Numbered from the stretch's first letter, positions 43,966-52,030 are shown. The stretch is DNA of 64,000 nucleotides from Sphingomonas sp. GM_Shp_1 (GCF_026540895.1 NZ_JALNUR010000012.1:1-64000), one strand, 5' to 3'. Notes: a model not told the origin generated them from the letters alone. Program-made: numbers and translations.

Positions 43966-45366
43966 TCAGGACGGTAGCGCCGTGGCCGCCAGTTTCAGGT
44001 CCTCCACGAACCGCGCATATTCCACCTTCTTGGCCTCCGGATCGGGCAGGCGGAGCAGGTAGCTCGGATGGACGGTGATGAAGGCCATGCCGCCATCGGG
44101 CAGGGTCAACGCTTTGCCCCGCTCGCGTCCGATGGTCATGACCTTGCCGAACAGCGATCGCGCCGCGGTCGCGCCCAGCGCCACCGTCACCTGCGGCTGG
44201 ACCAGCAGTCGTTCCTGCTCCACCCACCAGCGACAGGCCTGGATTTCGCCTGCATTGGGCGAACTGTGGATGCGGCGCTTGCCGCGCGGCTCGAATTTGA
44301 AATGCTTGACCGCGTTGGTGACATAGGCGCGCACGCGGTCGATCCCGGCGTCCGCCACCGCGCGGTCGAAGACCTGGCCGGCGGGGCCGACGAAGGGATG
44401 GCCCGCCAGATCCTCCTGATCGCCGGGCTGCTCGCCGACGAACATCAGGGACGCGTCGACCGGCCCTTCGCCGAACACCGTCTGGGTGGCGGGCGCGTAA
44501 AGCGGGCAGCGGGTGCAGCCCATCGCCTCGTCCCGCAACGCCGCCCAAGCGCTTTGCGCATTGCCGCCGCGTCCCGTCCGCACATCCGTTCTGGCGGTGT
44601 CGATCATGCCCGTCTCCCGCGCCTGCGCGCCTGCGATCAGTTGCGGGACCAACGCGGTTTCGGGCATGTTTTTCCAGTATTTGCGCGGCATCTCCTTGAG
44701 CATCGCGCCGATCTTCACGCGCGCGGGGTTGAAGATGCTGGCATAATAGGTCTTCCACACCGCCTCGGTCGGATCGCCCTCGGGAGCGTCGGCGCGTGAG
44801 GCGCCGGGCCCTTCGGACAGGGTCTTGCCGTCCCAGTGGAGCGATACCTCCGGCGTCAGGATCGACCAGCGCATCGTGGTAAAGCGGTTGACGAAAAAGG
44901 CCGCATTGGCGCGCACGATATGATGTTCGGGCTCGAACCAGGCGACATAGCGCGGGCCATCGTCATCCTCGGTTTCGCGAAAGCGGAGAAAGGCGCGCAT
45001 CTTGTGAATGTCGCGTCGCACCGCCTTGGCCAGCCGATCGAGGCGGCGGACCAGCGGATCGGCCTGATCCTCGATCAACCGGGGCTGGCGCCGCAACCGA
45101 TCGAGCGCGGTATGGAGCAGGGCGAAACGCTCCGGGTCGTCGGACAGGATGACGCTGCGCGCGAGGTCGAGGAAACCACGCGACACGGAAAAGCGCGGCG
45201 CATCTGTGGCCGGGGCCTGTTCCGCCACCGCGCCGAACAGGTCGGCGGATCGTTCGCCCACCTGCCACACCACCTGGTCGGGCGGCACGCTGTCGGCGAT
45301 CAGTCCCCGCGCGGCGTCGCGCCAGGCGTCGAAATCATCGGGGGCGGGGAGGGTGACGATGCGCAT
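43966..45366 (-). CDS. DUF4130-UdgX fusion, uracil-DNA-binding repair protein
   Basis: Protein of 466 residues in two domains. Residues 1-240 or so match DUF4130/TIGR03915, partner of the radical SAM protein encoded nearby. The rest is a UdgX-type family uracil-DNA glycosylase. GEQPG (311-315) is the uracil-pocket motif, KRRIH (363-367) the UdgX loop whose histidine (H367) in characterised members links covalently to the abasic site, and HPSYLLR the second motif. Two Fe-S cysteines are in MGCTRCP and one in QACRWW; the fourth position reads VALGATAA instead of the VCLG seen in some homologues. Confidence 0.88.
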   Translation of the reverse strand: MRIVTLPAPDDFDAWRDAARGLIADSVPPDQVVWQVGERSADLFGAVAEQAPATDAPRFSVSRGFLDLARSVILSDDPERFALLHTALDRLRRQPRLIEDQADPLVRRLDRLAKAVRRDIHKMRAFLRFRETEDDDGPRYVAWFEPEHHIVRANAAFFVNRFTTMRWSILTPEVSLHWDGKTLSEGPGASRADAPEGDPTEAVWKTYYASIFNPARVKIGAMLKEMPRKYWKNMPETALVPQLIAGAQARETGMIDTARTDVRTGRGGNAQSAWAALRDEAMGCTRCPLYAPATQTVFGEGPVDASLMFVGEQPGDQEDLAGHPFVGPAGQVFDRAVADAGIDRVRAYVTNAVKHFKFEPRGKRRIHSSPNAGEIQACRWWVEQERLLVQPQVTVALGATAARSLFGKVMTIGRERGKALTLPDGGMAFITVHPSYLLRLPDPEAKKVEYARFVEDLKLAATALPS

Positions 45367-45399
45367 GGGTTAGTGGCAATGAACGGCAATCGCCCACCG

Positions 45400-45528
45400 A
45401 TCCTCCCCGGTACGGCGAGGTGGCAGGCCGCAGGCCTGACGGAAAGGGAGGCTCCACATAGGTCGTCCTTTGCGGCTCTCCCCCTCCACCATGCTTCGCA
45501 TGGTCCCCCTCCCCGTGCCGGGGAGGAT
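45400..45528. repeat. Long intergenic palindromic element, copy D
   Basis: ATCCTCCCCGG ... CCGGGGAGGAT arms with GGCAGGCCGCAGGCCTGACG and ATGCTTCGCATGG modules inside. It occupies the 177-bp gap between the UdgX-fusion and hemerythrin genes. Confidence 0.8.
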
Positions 45529-45543
45529 CAAGGTCATCCAATA

Positions 45544-46029
45544 TCAATCGCGTTCGTCCGCGCCGGGCGGGTTGGCCTTGGCTTCCTTCGCCTCGATGGG
45601 CTTGCGCGTCTCATAGATGTCCGCCAGCTTCTGCTCGGTCGCGTCGTCGAGTTCCTTATCGGCGGCGGGGAACATCTCTTCCTCTTCCTCGTCGATATGA
45701 TGTTCATAGCGATGGCGCATGTGGAAGAATTTGGATTCCCACTCGTCCGACGCGAAATCGAGGTCCATCATCTCGCCCAGCAGATCGTCGATCTCCTTAT
45801 GCTCGGACACCGAATGGCGCGCATCGTCGCGCAACTCGGGCTCGCCGAGCATGGTGGCGTAGAGCGACTCCTCCTCGGCGGCGGCGTGGCTCTGGATTTC
45901 GATGCGGAACGCCTCGAACAGCTTCTTGCGCTTGGCGCCATCCCCCTTCAGTTCGGCGAGCTCTTTCAGCATTTCGCGCTGCTTGTCGTGATCGCGCTTC
46001 AGATCGGTATAGATGTCGGCGGTCGCCAT
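45544..46029 (-). CDS. Hemerythrin HHE-domain protein
   Basis: Four-helix oxo-iron protein of 161 residues. Ligand-type residues appear in order: RDHD, EIQSHAAAEEESLY, SVSEHKEID and RYEHHIDEEEEEMFP. A charged tail (ETRKPIEAKEAKANPP) follows. Such proteins bind O2, NO or act in iron handling; the function here is unknown. It lies between the radical SAM and UdgX genes. ATG 46029 is chosen. A GAAAC-N16-CGTT motif lies 25-49 bp upstream. Confidence 0.85.
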   Translation of the reverse strand: MATADIYTDLKRDHDKQREMLKELAELKGDGAKRKKLFEAFRIEIQSHAAAEEESLYATMLGEPELRDDARHSVSEHKEIDDLLGEMMDLDFASDEWESKFFHMRHRYEHHIDEEEEEMFPAADKELDDATEQKLADIYETRKPIEAKEAKANPPGADERD

Positions 46030-46053
46030 CGCTGTGTCTCCTTCGCGAAGCCC

Positions 46054-46078
46054 AACGGCGAAACCGGCCGCTCGTTTC
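46054..46078 (-). promoter_or_regulatory. Candidate EcfG-type promoter of the hemerythrin gene
   Basis: On the minus strand GAAAC (46078-46074), a 16-bp spacer, then CGTT (46057-46054). One mismatch to the general-stress consensus GGAAC-N16/17-CGTT, 25 bp from the start codon. Confidence 0.4.
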
Positions 46079-46097
46079 ACCCGCGAATCACTCTCAC

Positions 46098-47342
46098 TCA
46101 GCCGAAGAGTTCGAGCTGTTCGGTCCTGGGCTTGACCAGCGGTTTCAGGTCCGCCCGCTCGGCCAGCGCGACGGGGCGCCAGTCCTCGGCGATCAGGAAG
46201 GGACGCAGCTTGGTGATCGACACGGTCAGCCGTGCGATATCCTCCAGCCGCAGCCGCCGCCATTTGCGGCTGGCGATGATCCGGTCCACCGCCTTCACCC
46301 CCAGGCCGGGTACGCGCAGCAGCATCTCGCGCGGGGCACGGTTCACATCGACCGGAAAATTCTGACGGAATTTCAATGCCCAGGCGAGCTTGGGATCGAT
46401 GTCGAGCGGCAGCATCCCCGTCGCCTCGTCGGCGGCGGCGGCAACCTCGCGCGGTTGATAGTCGTAGAAGCGCATCAGCCAGTCGGACTGATAGAGTCGA
46501 TGTTCGCGCATCAGCGGCGGGCGCTGGAGGGGCAGCACGGCGGAGGCGTCCGGGATCGGGCTGAACGCCGAATAATAGACACGACGTAAGGCAAAGCGGT
46601 CGTAGAGCGTCGCCGCGCGCCCGACGATGTCGCGGTCGGTCGCGGCGTCGGCGCCGACGATCATCTGGGTCGACTGGCCCGCTGGTGCGAAGCCGGGGGC
46701 GGACTTGTACTTCTTGGCCGCGTCCTGCCGGTCGTCGATCGCGGTCTTCACCTCGGCCATCGCGCCCTCGATCCGGCCCGCATCCTTTTCCGGCGCAAGG
46801 CGACGCAACCCGCCGACCGTGGGCAGTTCGACATTGATCGACACGCGGTCGGCATGAACCCCGGCCAGCCGGACCAGTTCGGGATCGGCGTCGGGAATCG
46901 TCTTCAGGTGAATATAGCCGCGGAAGCCATGATCCTCGCGCAGGGATCGCGCAACTTCGACGATCTGCTCCATCGTGTAGTTGGAGGACTTGATGATACC
47001 CGAGGAGAGGAACAGCCCCTCGATATAATTGCGCCGATAAAAGGCGAGGGTGAGGTTCACCACCTCCTGCGCCGTGAAGCGCGCGCGGCGAACGTTGGAG
47101 GATTTGCGGTTGATGCAATAATGGCAGTCGAAGACGCAGCTGTTGGTCAGCAATATCTTCAACAGCGAGATGCAGCGGCCATCGGGCGCATAGGCGTGAC
47201 AAATGCCCATCCCCTCGGTCGAGCCGATCCCCTTGCCGTCGCGGCTGTCGCGTTTGGCCGTCCCCGACGAGGCGCAGGACGCATCATATTTCGCGGCATC
47301 CGCCAGGATCGCCAGCTTCTCACGGGTGTCGAGTTGCGCCAT
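46098..47342 (-). CDS. Putative DNA modification/repair radical SAM protein (TIGR03916 type)
   Basis: Radical SAM enzyme of 414 residues. The 4Fe-4S motif is C69/C73/C76 in SCVFDCHYC; further cysteines C23, C48 and C57 precede it. A C-terminal helix-hairpin-helix (MLLRVPGLGVKAVDRII) suggests DNA binding. It is the partner family of DUF4130/TIGR03915, which is fused to UdgX 730 bp downstream. Its chemistry is not established. ATG 47342 (MAQLDTREK) is preferred; the open frame upstream to 47465 is not protein-like. Confidence 0.85.
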   Translation of the reverse strand: MAQLDTREKLAILADAAKYDASCASSGTAKRDSRDGKGIGSTEGMGICHAYAPDGRCISLLKILLTNSCVFDCHYCINRKSSNVRRARFTAQEVVNLTLAFYRRNYIEGLFLSSGIIKSSNYTMEQIVEVARSLREDHGFRGYIHLKTIPDADPELVRLAGVHADRVSINVELPTVGGLRRLAPEKDAGRIEGAMAEVKTAIDDRQDAAKKYKSAPGFAPAGQSTQMIVGADAATDRDIVGRAATLYDRFALRRVYYSAFSPIPDASAVLPLQRPPLMREHRLYQSDWLMRFYDYQPREVAAAADEATGMLPLDIDPKLAWALKFRQNFPVDVNRAPREMLLRVPGLGVKAVDRIIASRKWRRLRLEDIARLTVSITKLRPFLIAEDWRPVALAERADLKPLVKPRTEQLELFG

Positions 47343-47448
47343 TTGTTCGATATACGTTCTCACGGGTCGCCGAACAAGGCGCAGGGAGCCGGTCATCGTC
47401 CGTACAGCCCGGCTGGTCCACTCATAGGGCGCATGAAGGGAGTGGACG

Positions 47449-48162
47449 ATGCGGAAGGTGATCATCGCGCTGGCGCTGTTGGGCGTGGCCGGACCGGTGG
47501 CGGCGCAGGTGGCGACGATCCGGACGAAGACGGCGGATTATGAGTTCACCTATCACTATCCCGCCGCCGTGGGCCGCATTCCGGCCCTGAAGCACAGGCT
47601 CGACGCCGAGGCCGCCGCCATTCGCCGGAAAACCGCGCGTGATGCAGCGTCGGACCGGCGCGAGGCGAAGGCGTCCGGTTTCCCCTTCCGTCCCTATTCC
47701 TATGTGAAGACCTGGAAGCAAGTGACGGACACGTCCCGTTTCCTCAGCCTGTCGAGCGACAGCTATCATTACACCGGCGGCGCGCATGGCCAGCCCGCCT
47801 CTTCGGCGCTGCTGTGGGACAAGGCGGCGGGGCGGCGGCTGGAGACCAAGTCGGTCTTCGTTTCGGAGGCTGCGCTGCAAGCCGCGACCCGCACCGATTA
47901 CTGCGCCCGCCTGAAGGCCGAGCAGATGCGGCGCAACCGGGGGGAATTGTCGTCGATGAACGCCTGCCCGCCGCTCAAGGACCTGACCCTGTTGCTGGGA
48001 TCGAGCAACGGCCGGGCGATCGACCGGATCGGGTTGATCGCCGACCCCTATGTCGCGGGCTCCTATGTGGAGGGCAGCTATGAGGTGACCCTGCCGGTGA
48101 CGCGGGTGGTCCTGGCGGCGGTGAAGCCCGCCTATCGCGCGGCCTTCGCGCCGGGGCGCTGA
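47449..48162 (+). CDS. Secreted DUF3298/DUF4163-type protein
   Basis: Exported protein of 237 residues: signal peptide (MRKVIIALALLGVAGPVAAQ), a central part with SYHYTGGAHG, and a C-terminal domain with YVAGSYVEGSYEVTLPV, the pattern of DUF4163 followed by DUF3298 (as in PdaC and RsiV-like proteins). Envelope location is predicted; role unknown. It starts 107 bp upstream of, and divergent from, the radical SAM gene. Confidence 0.75.
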   Translation: MRKVIIALALLGVAGPVAAQVATIRTKTADYEFTYHYPAAVGRIPALKHRLDAEAAAIRRKTARDAASDRREAKASGFPFRPYSYVKTWKQVTDTSRFLSLSSDSYHYTGGAHGQPASSALLWDKAAGRRLETKSVFVSEAALQAATRTDYCARLKAEQMRRNRGELSSMNACPPLKDLTLLLGSSNGRAIDRIGLIADPYVAGSYVEGSYEVTLPVTRVVLAAVKPAYRAAFAPGR

Positions 48163-48227
48163 ACCTGGCGGCCTTGCCACCCGCCGCGATCGCGATACGG
48201 TCGCGGGGTGGTGACAAGGAGGACCCG

Positions 48228-48689
48228 ATGGACATCAGGCAGGACGACCCGAACGCACCCTATGTCGCCGATCTGCTGGCGCTCCATTTGCGCGAATTGC
48301 GGGGGGTGATGGAAGAATATGCCTTCGCGCTCGACGCCTCGGGCCTGTCGGCACCGGAGGTGACCTTCTGGACGGCGTGGGAGGGGGCGGCGCTGGTCGG
48401 CTTCGGCGCGCTGAAGCAACTCGACCCGCGCCATGGCGAAGTGAAGTCGATGCGCGCCGCCCCAGAGGCGCGCGGCAAGGGCGTGGGACGCGCGCTGCTC
48501 GTCCATATCGTCGGCGAGGCACGGGGGCGGGGCTATGACCGCCTCAGCCTGGAAACCGGCACGGCCCCGCTCCACGCGCCCGCCGTCTCGCTCTACCGCA
48601 GCGCGGGGTTCGTGCCGTGCGAGGCGTTCGCGGACTATGCGCCCAGCCCGCATAACCAGTTCTTCGCGCTCGATCTGCGGGCGGGATGA
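48228..48689 (+). CDS. GNAT family N-acetyltransferase
   Basis: Acetyltransferase of 153 residues. The acetyl-CoA loop is MRAAPEARGKGVGRALL (motif A, RGKGVG), then LETGTAPLHAPAVSLYRSAGF (motif B). Target unknown. ATG 48228 follows AAGGAGG by six bases, an almost perfect ribosome-binding site. Its stop overlaps the broken GFA gene by ATGA. Confidence 0.9.
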   Translation: MDIRQDDPNAPYVADLLALHLRELRGVMEEYAFALDASGLSAPEVTFWTAWEGAALVGFGALKQLDPRHGEVKSMRAAPEARGKGVGRALLVHIVGEARGRGYDRLSLETGTAPLHAPAVSLYRSAGFVPCEAFADYAPSPHNQFFALDLRAG

Positions 48690-49005
48690 TAGGGATGAGC
48701 GGGATGAGCGACATGGTGCCGGGATGCTGCCATTGCGGGGCGGTCCGTTTCGAGGCGAAGCTGACGGCGGGGTTCGACACGGTCCGGCGCTGCACCTGTT
48801 CCTGTTGCCGGATGCGGCATCTACCCATCATCAGCGGCGATCGAATCCCGATCAATATGGCGTCAACGTCGCCTGTCTGAAGGGGGTGCCGCCCTTCGAT
48901 TTCGCCGAGGTTCCGGTCAATGACGGGGTGAACCACCCCAGCGACACGCACCAACCGTCACGGCTGGCCGGGGTGCTTCGCTTCGTCCCGGACGAACCGG
49001 CATAG
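48686..49005 (+). pseudogene. Disrupted GFA-family (glutathione-dependent formaldehyde-activating-like) gene
   Basis: The start of a GFA zinc protein is clear (GCCHCGAVRFEAKL, then CTCSCC), but the frame stops at 48880. The matching C-terminal half (THHQRRSNPDQYGVNVACL to the SDTHQPSRLAG tail) continues in another frame from about 48826 to 49005. Roughly 30 codons holding the third zinc-ligand pair are missing, and the junction lies at the TGCGGC near 48810-48820. Total length is about 106 codons against some 130 for an intact protein. I read it as an internal deletion with frameshift; an assembly error is less likely. Confidence 0.7.
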
Positions 49006-49308
49006 GGGCGGCAGGCTTGTGAGGCGGAGATGCTGCTGAACGAGGTGGCCGTATGACATGGAATCGGCCTGAGCCGAGCCCCTCCCCTGAAGGGGAGGGG
49101 TGGATCAACCTGATGTCATTCCGCTCTAAGCGAAGCCGCCAACCTTTTTGCGCGCAGAGCCGCGGAGGCGCAGAGAAAATATGCTCCTGAAGCAGCGCGC
49201 CTCACGAAATCATCGGACGGCAAAAATGGACTGGTGTCGCCTCGGGCACGACATCTCTGCGTTCTCCGCGCCTCCGCGCGAACATATTCTTCGCGTCCCG
49301 CTCCAACT
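49006..49308. other. 303-bp gap with an imperfect inverted repeat
   Basis: The gap between the broken GFA gene and the UVR-domain gene contains a CCCCTCCCCTGAAGGGGAGG hairpin (49079-49098). An imperfect inverted repeat follows, with left arm near 49150-49182 (CGCGGAGGCGCAGAGAA) and right arm near 49256-49289 (TTCTCCGCGCCTCCGCG). I see no gene. Confidence 0.55.
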
Positions 49309-49581
49309 TTAACCCTGACGCCGACCGCGTCCTTTGGTCATCGGGTCGGGCTTTTTGGGCGGCACCCAGCCTTCGGGGCGTTCCGGCCGGGACTGGCTGG
49401 TGCCCAGACCCATTGCGCCGGGTTGCTGTCGGGTCAGGCCGCTGGTGTCGACCGCCATATCCTCCGCCCCGCCGCGCAACAGGTTGATCTGGTCGCGCAG
49501 CGCCCGCGCTTCCTCGAAATCGAGGCGTTCGGCGGCGGCCTCCATCCGGTGGCGCAGCTCTTCGATGGTAGGACCGGTCAT
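49309..49581 (-). CDS. UvrB/UvrC-motif small protein
   Basis: Cytoplasmic protein of 90 residues. The N-terminal 40 residues form a UVR motif (IEELRHRMEAAAERLDFEEA, then RALRDQINLL), known as the UvrB-UvrC contact; the rest is Pro/Arg-rich (PERPEGWVPPKKPDP). It may bind UvrB-like proteins or act elsewhere. It follows mnmA on the same strand, 14 bp after its stop. Confidence 0.75.
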   Translation of the reverse strand: MTGPTIEELRHRMEAAAERLDFEEARALRDQINLLRGGAEDMAVDTSGLTRQQPGAMGLGTSQSRPERPEGWVPPKKPDPMTKGRGRRQG

Positions 49582-49595
49582 GCCGGAACAACGCG

Positions 49596-50702
49596 TCAGG
49601 CGGCGATGCGTGCCGCCTCGGTCTGCGCGATCCAGCCGCCGCCCAGCACCCGGTCGCCATCATACAGCACCGCCGCCTGGCCGGGCGACACGCCATATTC
49701 GGGCGTTTCGAAGACCAGCCGGTCGCCGACCATGCGGGCGGGCACGGGCTTCGCCATCGAGCGGACCTTGGCGAAGAGCGGGCCGTCCAGCGGACCCAGC
49801 ACGTTCATGGCCGCAAGCCGCGCCGCCTCGACCGCCAGCGCGGTGCGCGGGCCGACGACGACGCGCTTGGTATCGGGCTCCAGCCGGACGACATAGAGCG
49901 GCTCGGGGCTGCCCCCGATCTCCAGCCCGCGTCGCTGGCCGACCGTATAGTGGATCAGCCCGCGATGCTCGCCCAGCTTCGCGCCCGCCAGGTCGACGAT
50001 GTCGCCGCGCGTATCCGATTCCGGACGCAATTTCTTCACGAGCCCCGCATAATCGCCATCGGGGACGAAGCAGATATCCTGGCTGTCGGGCTTGGCCGCG
50101 ACGCTCAAGGACAGTTCGGCGGCGATCTCGCGCACCCGCGACTTGGGCAGGGCGCCCAGCGGGAAGCGCAGAAAGTCCAACTGCGCTTGCGTGGTGGCGA
50201 ACAGGAAATAGCTCTGGTCGCGCGCGGGATCGGCCCCGCGATGCAGTTCCGCGCCCCCCCGGCCCTCGATCCGGCGGACATAATGGCCGGTCGCCAGGCA
50301 GTCCGCGCCCAGATCGCGGGCGAGCTTCAGCAGGTCGGTGAATTTCGGCCCCATATTGCACTGGACGCACGGTATGGGGGTGCGCCCGGCGAGATATTCG
50401 TCGGCGAAGCGGTCGACCACCTGGGTGCGGAAGCTGTCTTCGTGATCGAAGACATAATGCGCGATGCCGAGGCGATCGCACACCGCGCGCGCGTCGCGAA
50501 TGTCGCGCCCGGCGCAGCAGGCCCCGGCGCGGCCCACCGCCTCGCCATGGTCATAGAGTTGCAGGGTAACGCCGATGGTTTCGGCCCCGGTCGCATGGGC
50601 GAGCGCCGCCACGACCGAGCTGTCGACGCCGCCCGACATCGCCACCACGATCCGACGCGCCCGAGGATCGCCCCCAAGCTGAAAGTCCACCATTTGCTCC
50701 AT
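49596..50702 (-). CDS. mnmA: tRNA-specific 2-thiouridylase
   Basis: Enzyme of 368 residues making s2U34 in tRNA-Lys, Glu and Gln. The PP-loop SGGVDSS is at 23-29, and the catalytic cysteines C112 (TPIPCVQCN) and C211 ([10 protein letters not shown]) agree with the E. coli pair. C-terminal beta-barrel region is intact. Three 22-bp tandem repeats lie just upstream of its start. Normal length. Confidence 0.95.
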   Translation of the reverse strand: MEQMVDFQLGGDPRARRIVVAMSGGVDSSVVAALAHATGAETIGVTLQLYDHGEAVGRAGACCAGRDIRDARAVCDRLGIAHYVFDHEDSFRTQVVDRFADEYLAGRTPIPCVQCNMGPKFTDLLKLARDLGADCLATGHYVRRIEGRGGAELHRGADPARDQSYFLFATTQAQLDFLRFPLGALPKSRVREIAAELSLSVAAKPDSQDICFVPDGDYAGLVKKLRPESDTRGDIVDLAGAKLGEHRGLIHYTVGQRRGLEIGGSPEPLYVVRLEPDTKRVVVGPRTALAVEAARLAAMNVLGPLDGPLFAKVRSMAKPVPARMVGDRLVFETPEYGVSPGQAAVLYDGDRVLGGGWIAQTEAARIAA

Positions 50703-50740
50703 GCGCGCCCCATACGCCTTTCGCGCGCGGCTTGCAAAGC

Positions 50741-50805
50741 GAGCGGCCTGCGGGCGAAGAACGAGCGGCCTGCGGGCGAAGAACGAGCGGCCTGCGGGCG
50801 AAGAA
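50741..50805. repeat. Three tandem copies of a 22-bp unit
   Basis: Units start at 50741, 50763 and 50785 (third copy 21 bp), each carrying GAGCGGCCTGCGGGCGAAGA. They lie 39 bp upstream of the mnmA start and may affect its promoter or arise by slippage. Confidence 0.85.
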
Positions 50806-50889
50806 AAAGCGGAAAATGCCCCCGCCCTTTACCCGACTTTCATATCCGCCCGATAACAGGGTCGTTCACGATCGGGATGGATTGCGCTT

Positions 50890-51120
50890 TTGGACCTGAG
50901 CTTCAACCGCTTTGACCGGGATGCCGAACTGACGGTGCTGCCGCCCGATCTGGCGGTGTTGATGGTCGGCGCGACCGCCCGGCAGGCTGCCAGCCGGACG
51001 GCGGCGGTGCAGGCGGGATTCGTTCGCGGCACGGCGGACCCCGTGTTGTTCGCGCCGCTCGACGGCGCGTTCAACGGCCCCATGGCGCGTCATCTGGCCC
51101 GATGGAGTAAGAGTGAATAA
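50890..51120 (+). CDS. Possible small protein of unknown function
   Basis: Open frame of 76 residues starting at TTG 50890 (LDLSFNRFDRDAELTVLPPD) with a GGGATGG nine bases before it. The composition and the tail HLARWSKSE look protein-like, and it fills the space between mnmA and sciP. No family is recognised; a random frame cannot be excluded. Confidence 0.4.
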   Translation: MDLSFNRFDRDAELTVLPPDLAVLMVGATARQAASRTAAVQAGFVRGTADPVLFAPLDGAFNGPMARHLARWSKSE

Positions 51121-51124
51121 AGCA

Positions 51125-51130
51125 TTAACC
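51125..51130 (+). promoter_or_regulatory. Candidate CtrA half-site
   Basis: TTAACC followed by TTTA 9 bp later, 84 bp upstream of sciP. It partly resembles a CtrA box (TTAA-N7-TTAA) but lacks the correct second half. Confidence 0.25.
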
Positions 51131-51213
51131 TTTCGACTTTAGGTGATGTTCAACCGCGTGTGTCAGGTCCGCCGTTACAGACGACATGGGGTAGGGAGCC
51201 CCGGTGAGGTTGT

Positions 51214-51516
51214 ATGATGATCGAGAACCAGAAGATCCGTCCTGCGAAAGTGATCGGGCCGCTCGGCGAACCGCTGACGCTCGAATCGCTCCCGCCGCCC
51301 AGCACGACCCGATGGGTGGTCCGTCGCAAGGCGGAAGTGGTCGCGGCGGTGAACGGCGGTCTCCTCTCGGTCGACGAAGTCTGCGATCGCTATGGCCTTA
51401 CGGTGGAGGAATTCGCCGGGTGGCAGCGCGCGATCGACCGGTCGGGCATGCCGGGCCTGCGCGTCACCCGCATCCAGCATTATCGCTCGCTCTATGAGCG
51501 CCAGCAGAAATACTGA
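51214..51516 (+). CDS. sciP: CtrA inhibitor SciP (DUF1153)
   Basis: Small DNA-binding protein of 100 residues, the alphaproteobacterial cell-cycle regulator that blocks CtrA-dependent transcription. Conserved segments: LPPPSTTRWVVRRKAEVVAA (41 or so onward), GGLLSVDEVCDRYGLTVEEF helix-turn-helix, and LRVTRIQHYRSLY. Start ATG 51214 or 51217. A partial CtrA-like site lies upstream, which would fit reciprocal control. Confidence 0.9.
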   Translation: MMIENQKIRPAKVIGPLGEPLTLESLPPPSTTRWVVRRKAEVVAAVNGGLLSVDEVCDRYGLTVEEFAGWQRAIDRSGMPGLRVTRIQHYRSLYERQQKY

Positions 51517-51585
51517 GCACGAAATTAAAAACGATCGCATCGTTGACAATGTGAAAACGCTTCATCGAATTGATGGTACGGGCAC

Positions 51586-51611
51586 GGAACAATAACCGCC
51601 ATTCGCACGTC
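51586..51611 (+). promoter_or_regulatory. Candidate EcfG-type stress promoter of the GlsB-like gene
   Basis: GGAAC at 51586-51590, a 17-bp spacer, then CGTC at 51608-51611, 43 bp before the start. One mismatch to the general-stress consensus GGAAC-N16/17-CGTT. Confidence 0.45.
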
Positions 51612-51654
51612 TTCCCCCCGTGTCCCGCTCGCGGGCCCAACGGAGGGAAAGACA

Positions 51655-51912
51655 ATGGGTATTATCCTGTGGCTTATCATCGGTGGTGTCATTGGCTGGC
51701 TGGCCAGCATCATCATGCGCACTGACGCCCAGCAGGGCATTTTCCTGAACATCGTCGTCGGTATCGTCGGCGCGTTCATCGGCGGCCTGATCTTTTCGGG
51801 TGGTTCGATCAACAACGCGGGTCTGACGCTGACCTCGTTCCTCGTTTCGCTGCTGGGTGCCGTCATCCTGCTGGCGATCGTGAACCTCGTTCGTCGCGGT
51901 CGGGTGCGCTAA
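51655..51912 (+). CDS. GlsB/YeaQ/YmgE family stress membrane protein
   Basis: Inner-membrane protein of 85 residues with three hydrophobic helices. MGIILWLIIGGVIGWLASIIM, then IFLNIVVGIVGAFIGGL and ending VNLVRRGRVR are the family pattern. Usually general-stress controlled; here a GGAAC-N17-CGTC site lies 43 bp upstream. Terminator follows. Confidence 0.92.
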   Translation: MGIILWLIIGGVIGWLASIIMRTDAQQGIFLNIVVGIVGAFIGGLIFSGGSINNAGLTLTSFLVSLLGAVILLAIVNLVRRGRVR

Positions 51913-51940
51913 GCACTTACTCGCTCTGAGCGGAATCAAA

Positions 51941-51972
51941 AGGGCCGTCCGGGAAACCGGGCGGCCCTTTTT
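51941..51972. terminator. Bidirectional intrinsic terminator
   Basis: Stem GGGCCGTCCGG/CCGGGCGGCCC with GAAA-type loop, TTTTT on the plus side and CTTTTG on the minus side. It serves both the glsB-like gene and the convergent SIMPL gene. Confidence 0.85.
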
Positions 51973-52030
51973 CGTATATCGGGTATGGGCGATGCCCCCT
52001 CCGCCACGCGGGCGGAGGGGGCGGGCCGGA

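Noticed and set aside
50741-50805. Possible CRISPR-like repeats
   Set aside because: The units are directly tandem without spacers, and no cas genes are near.
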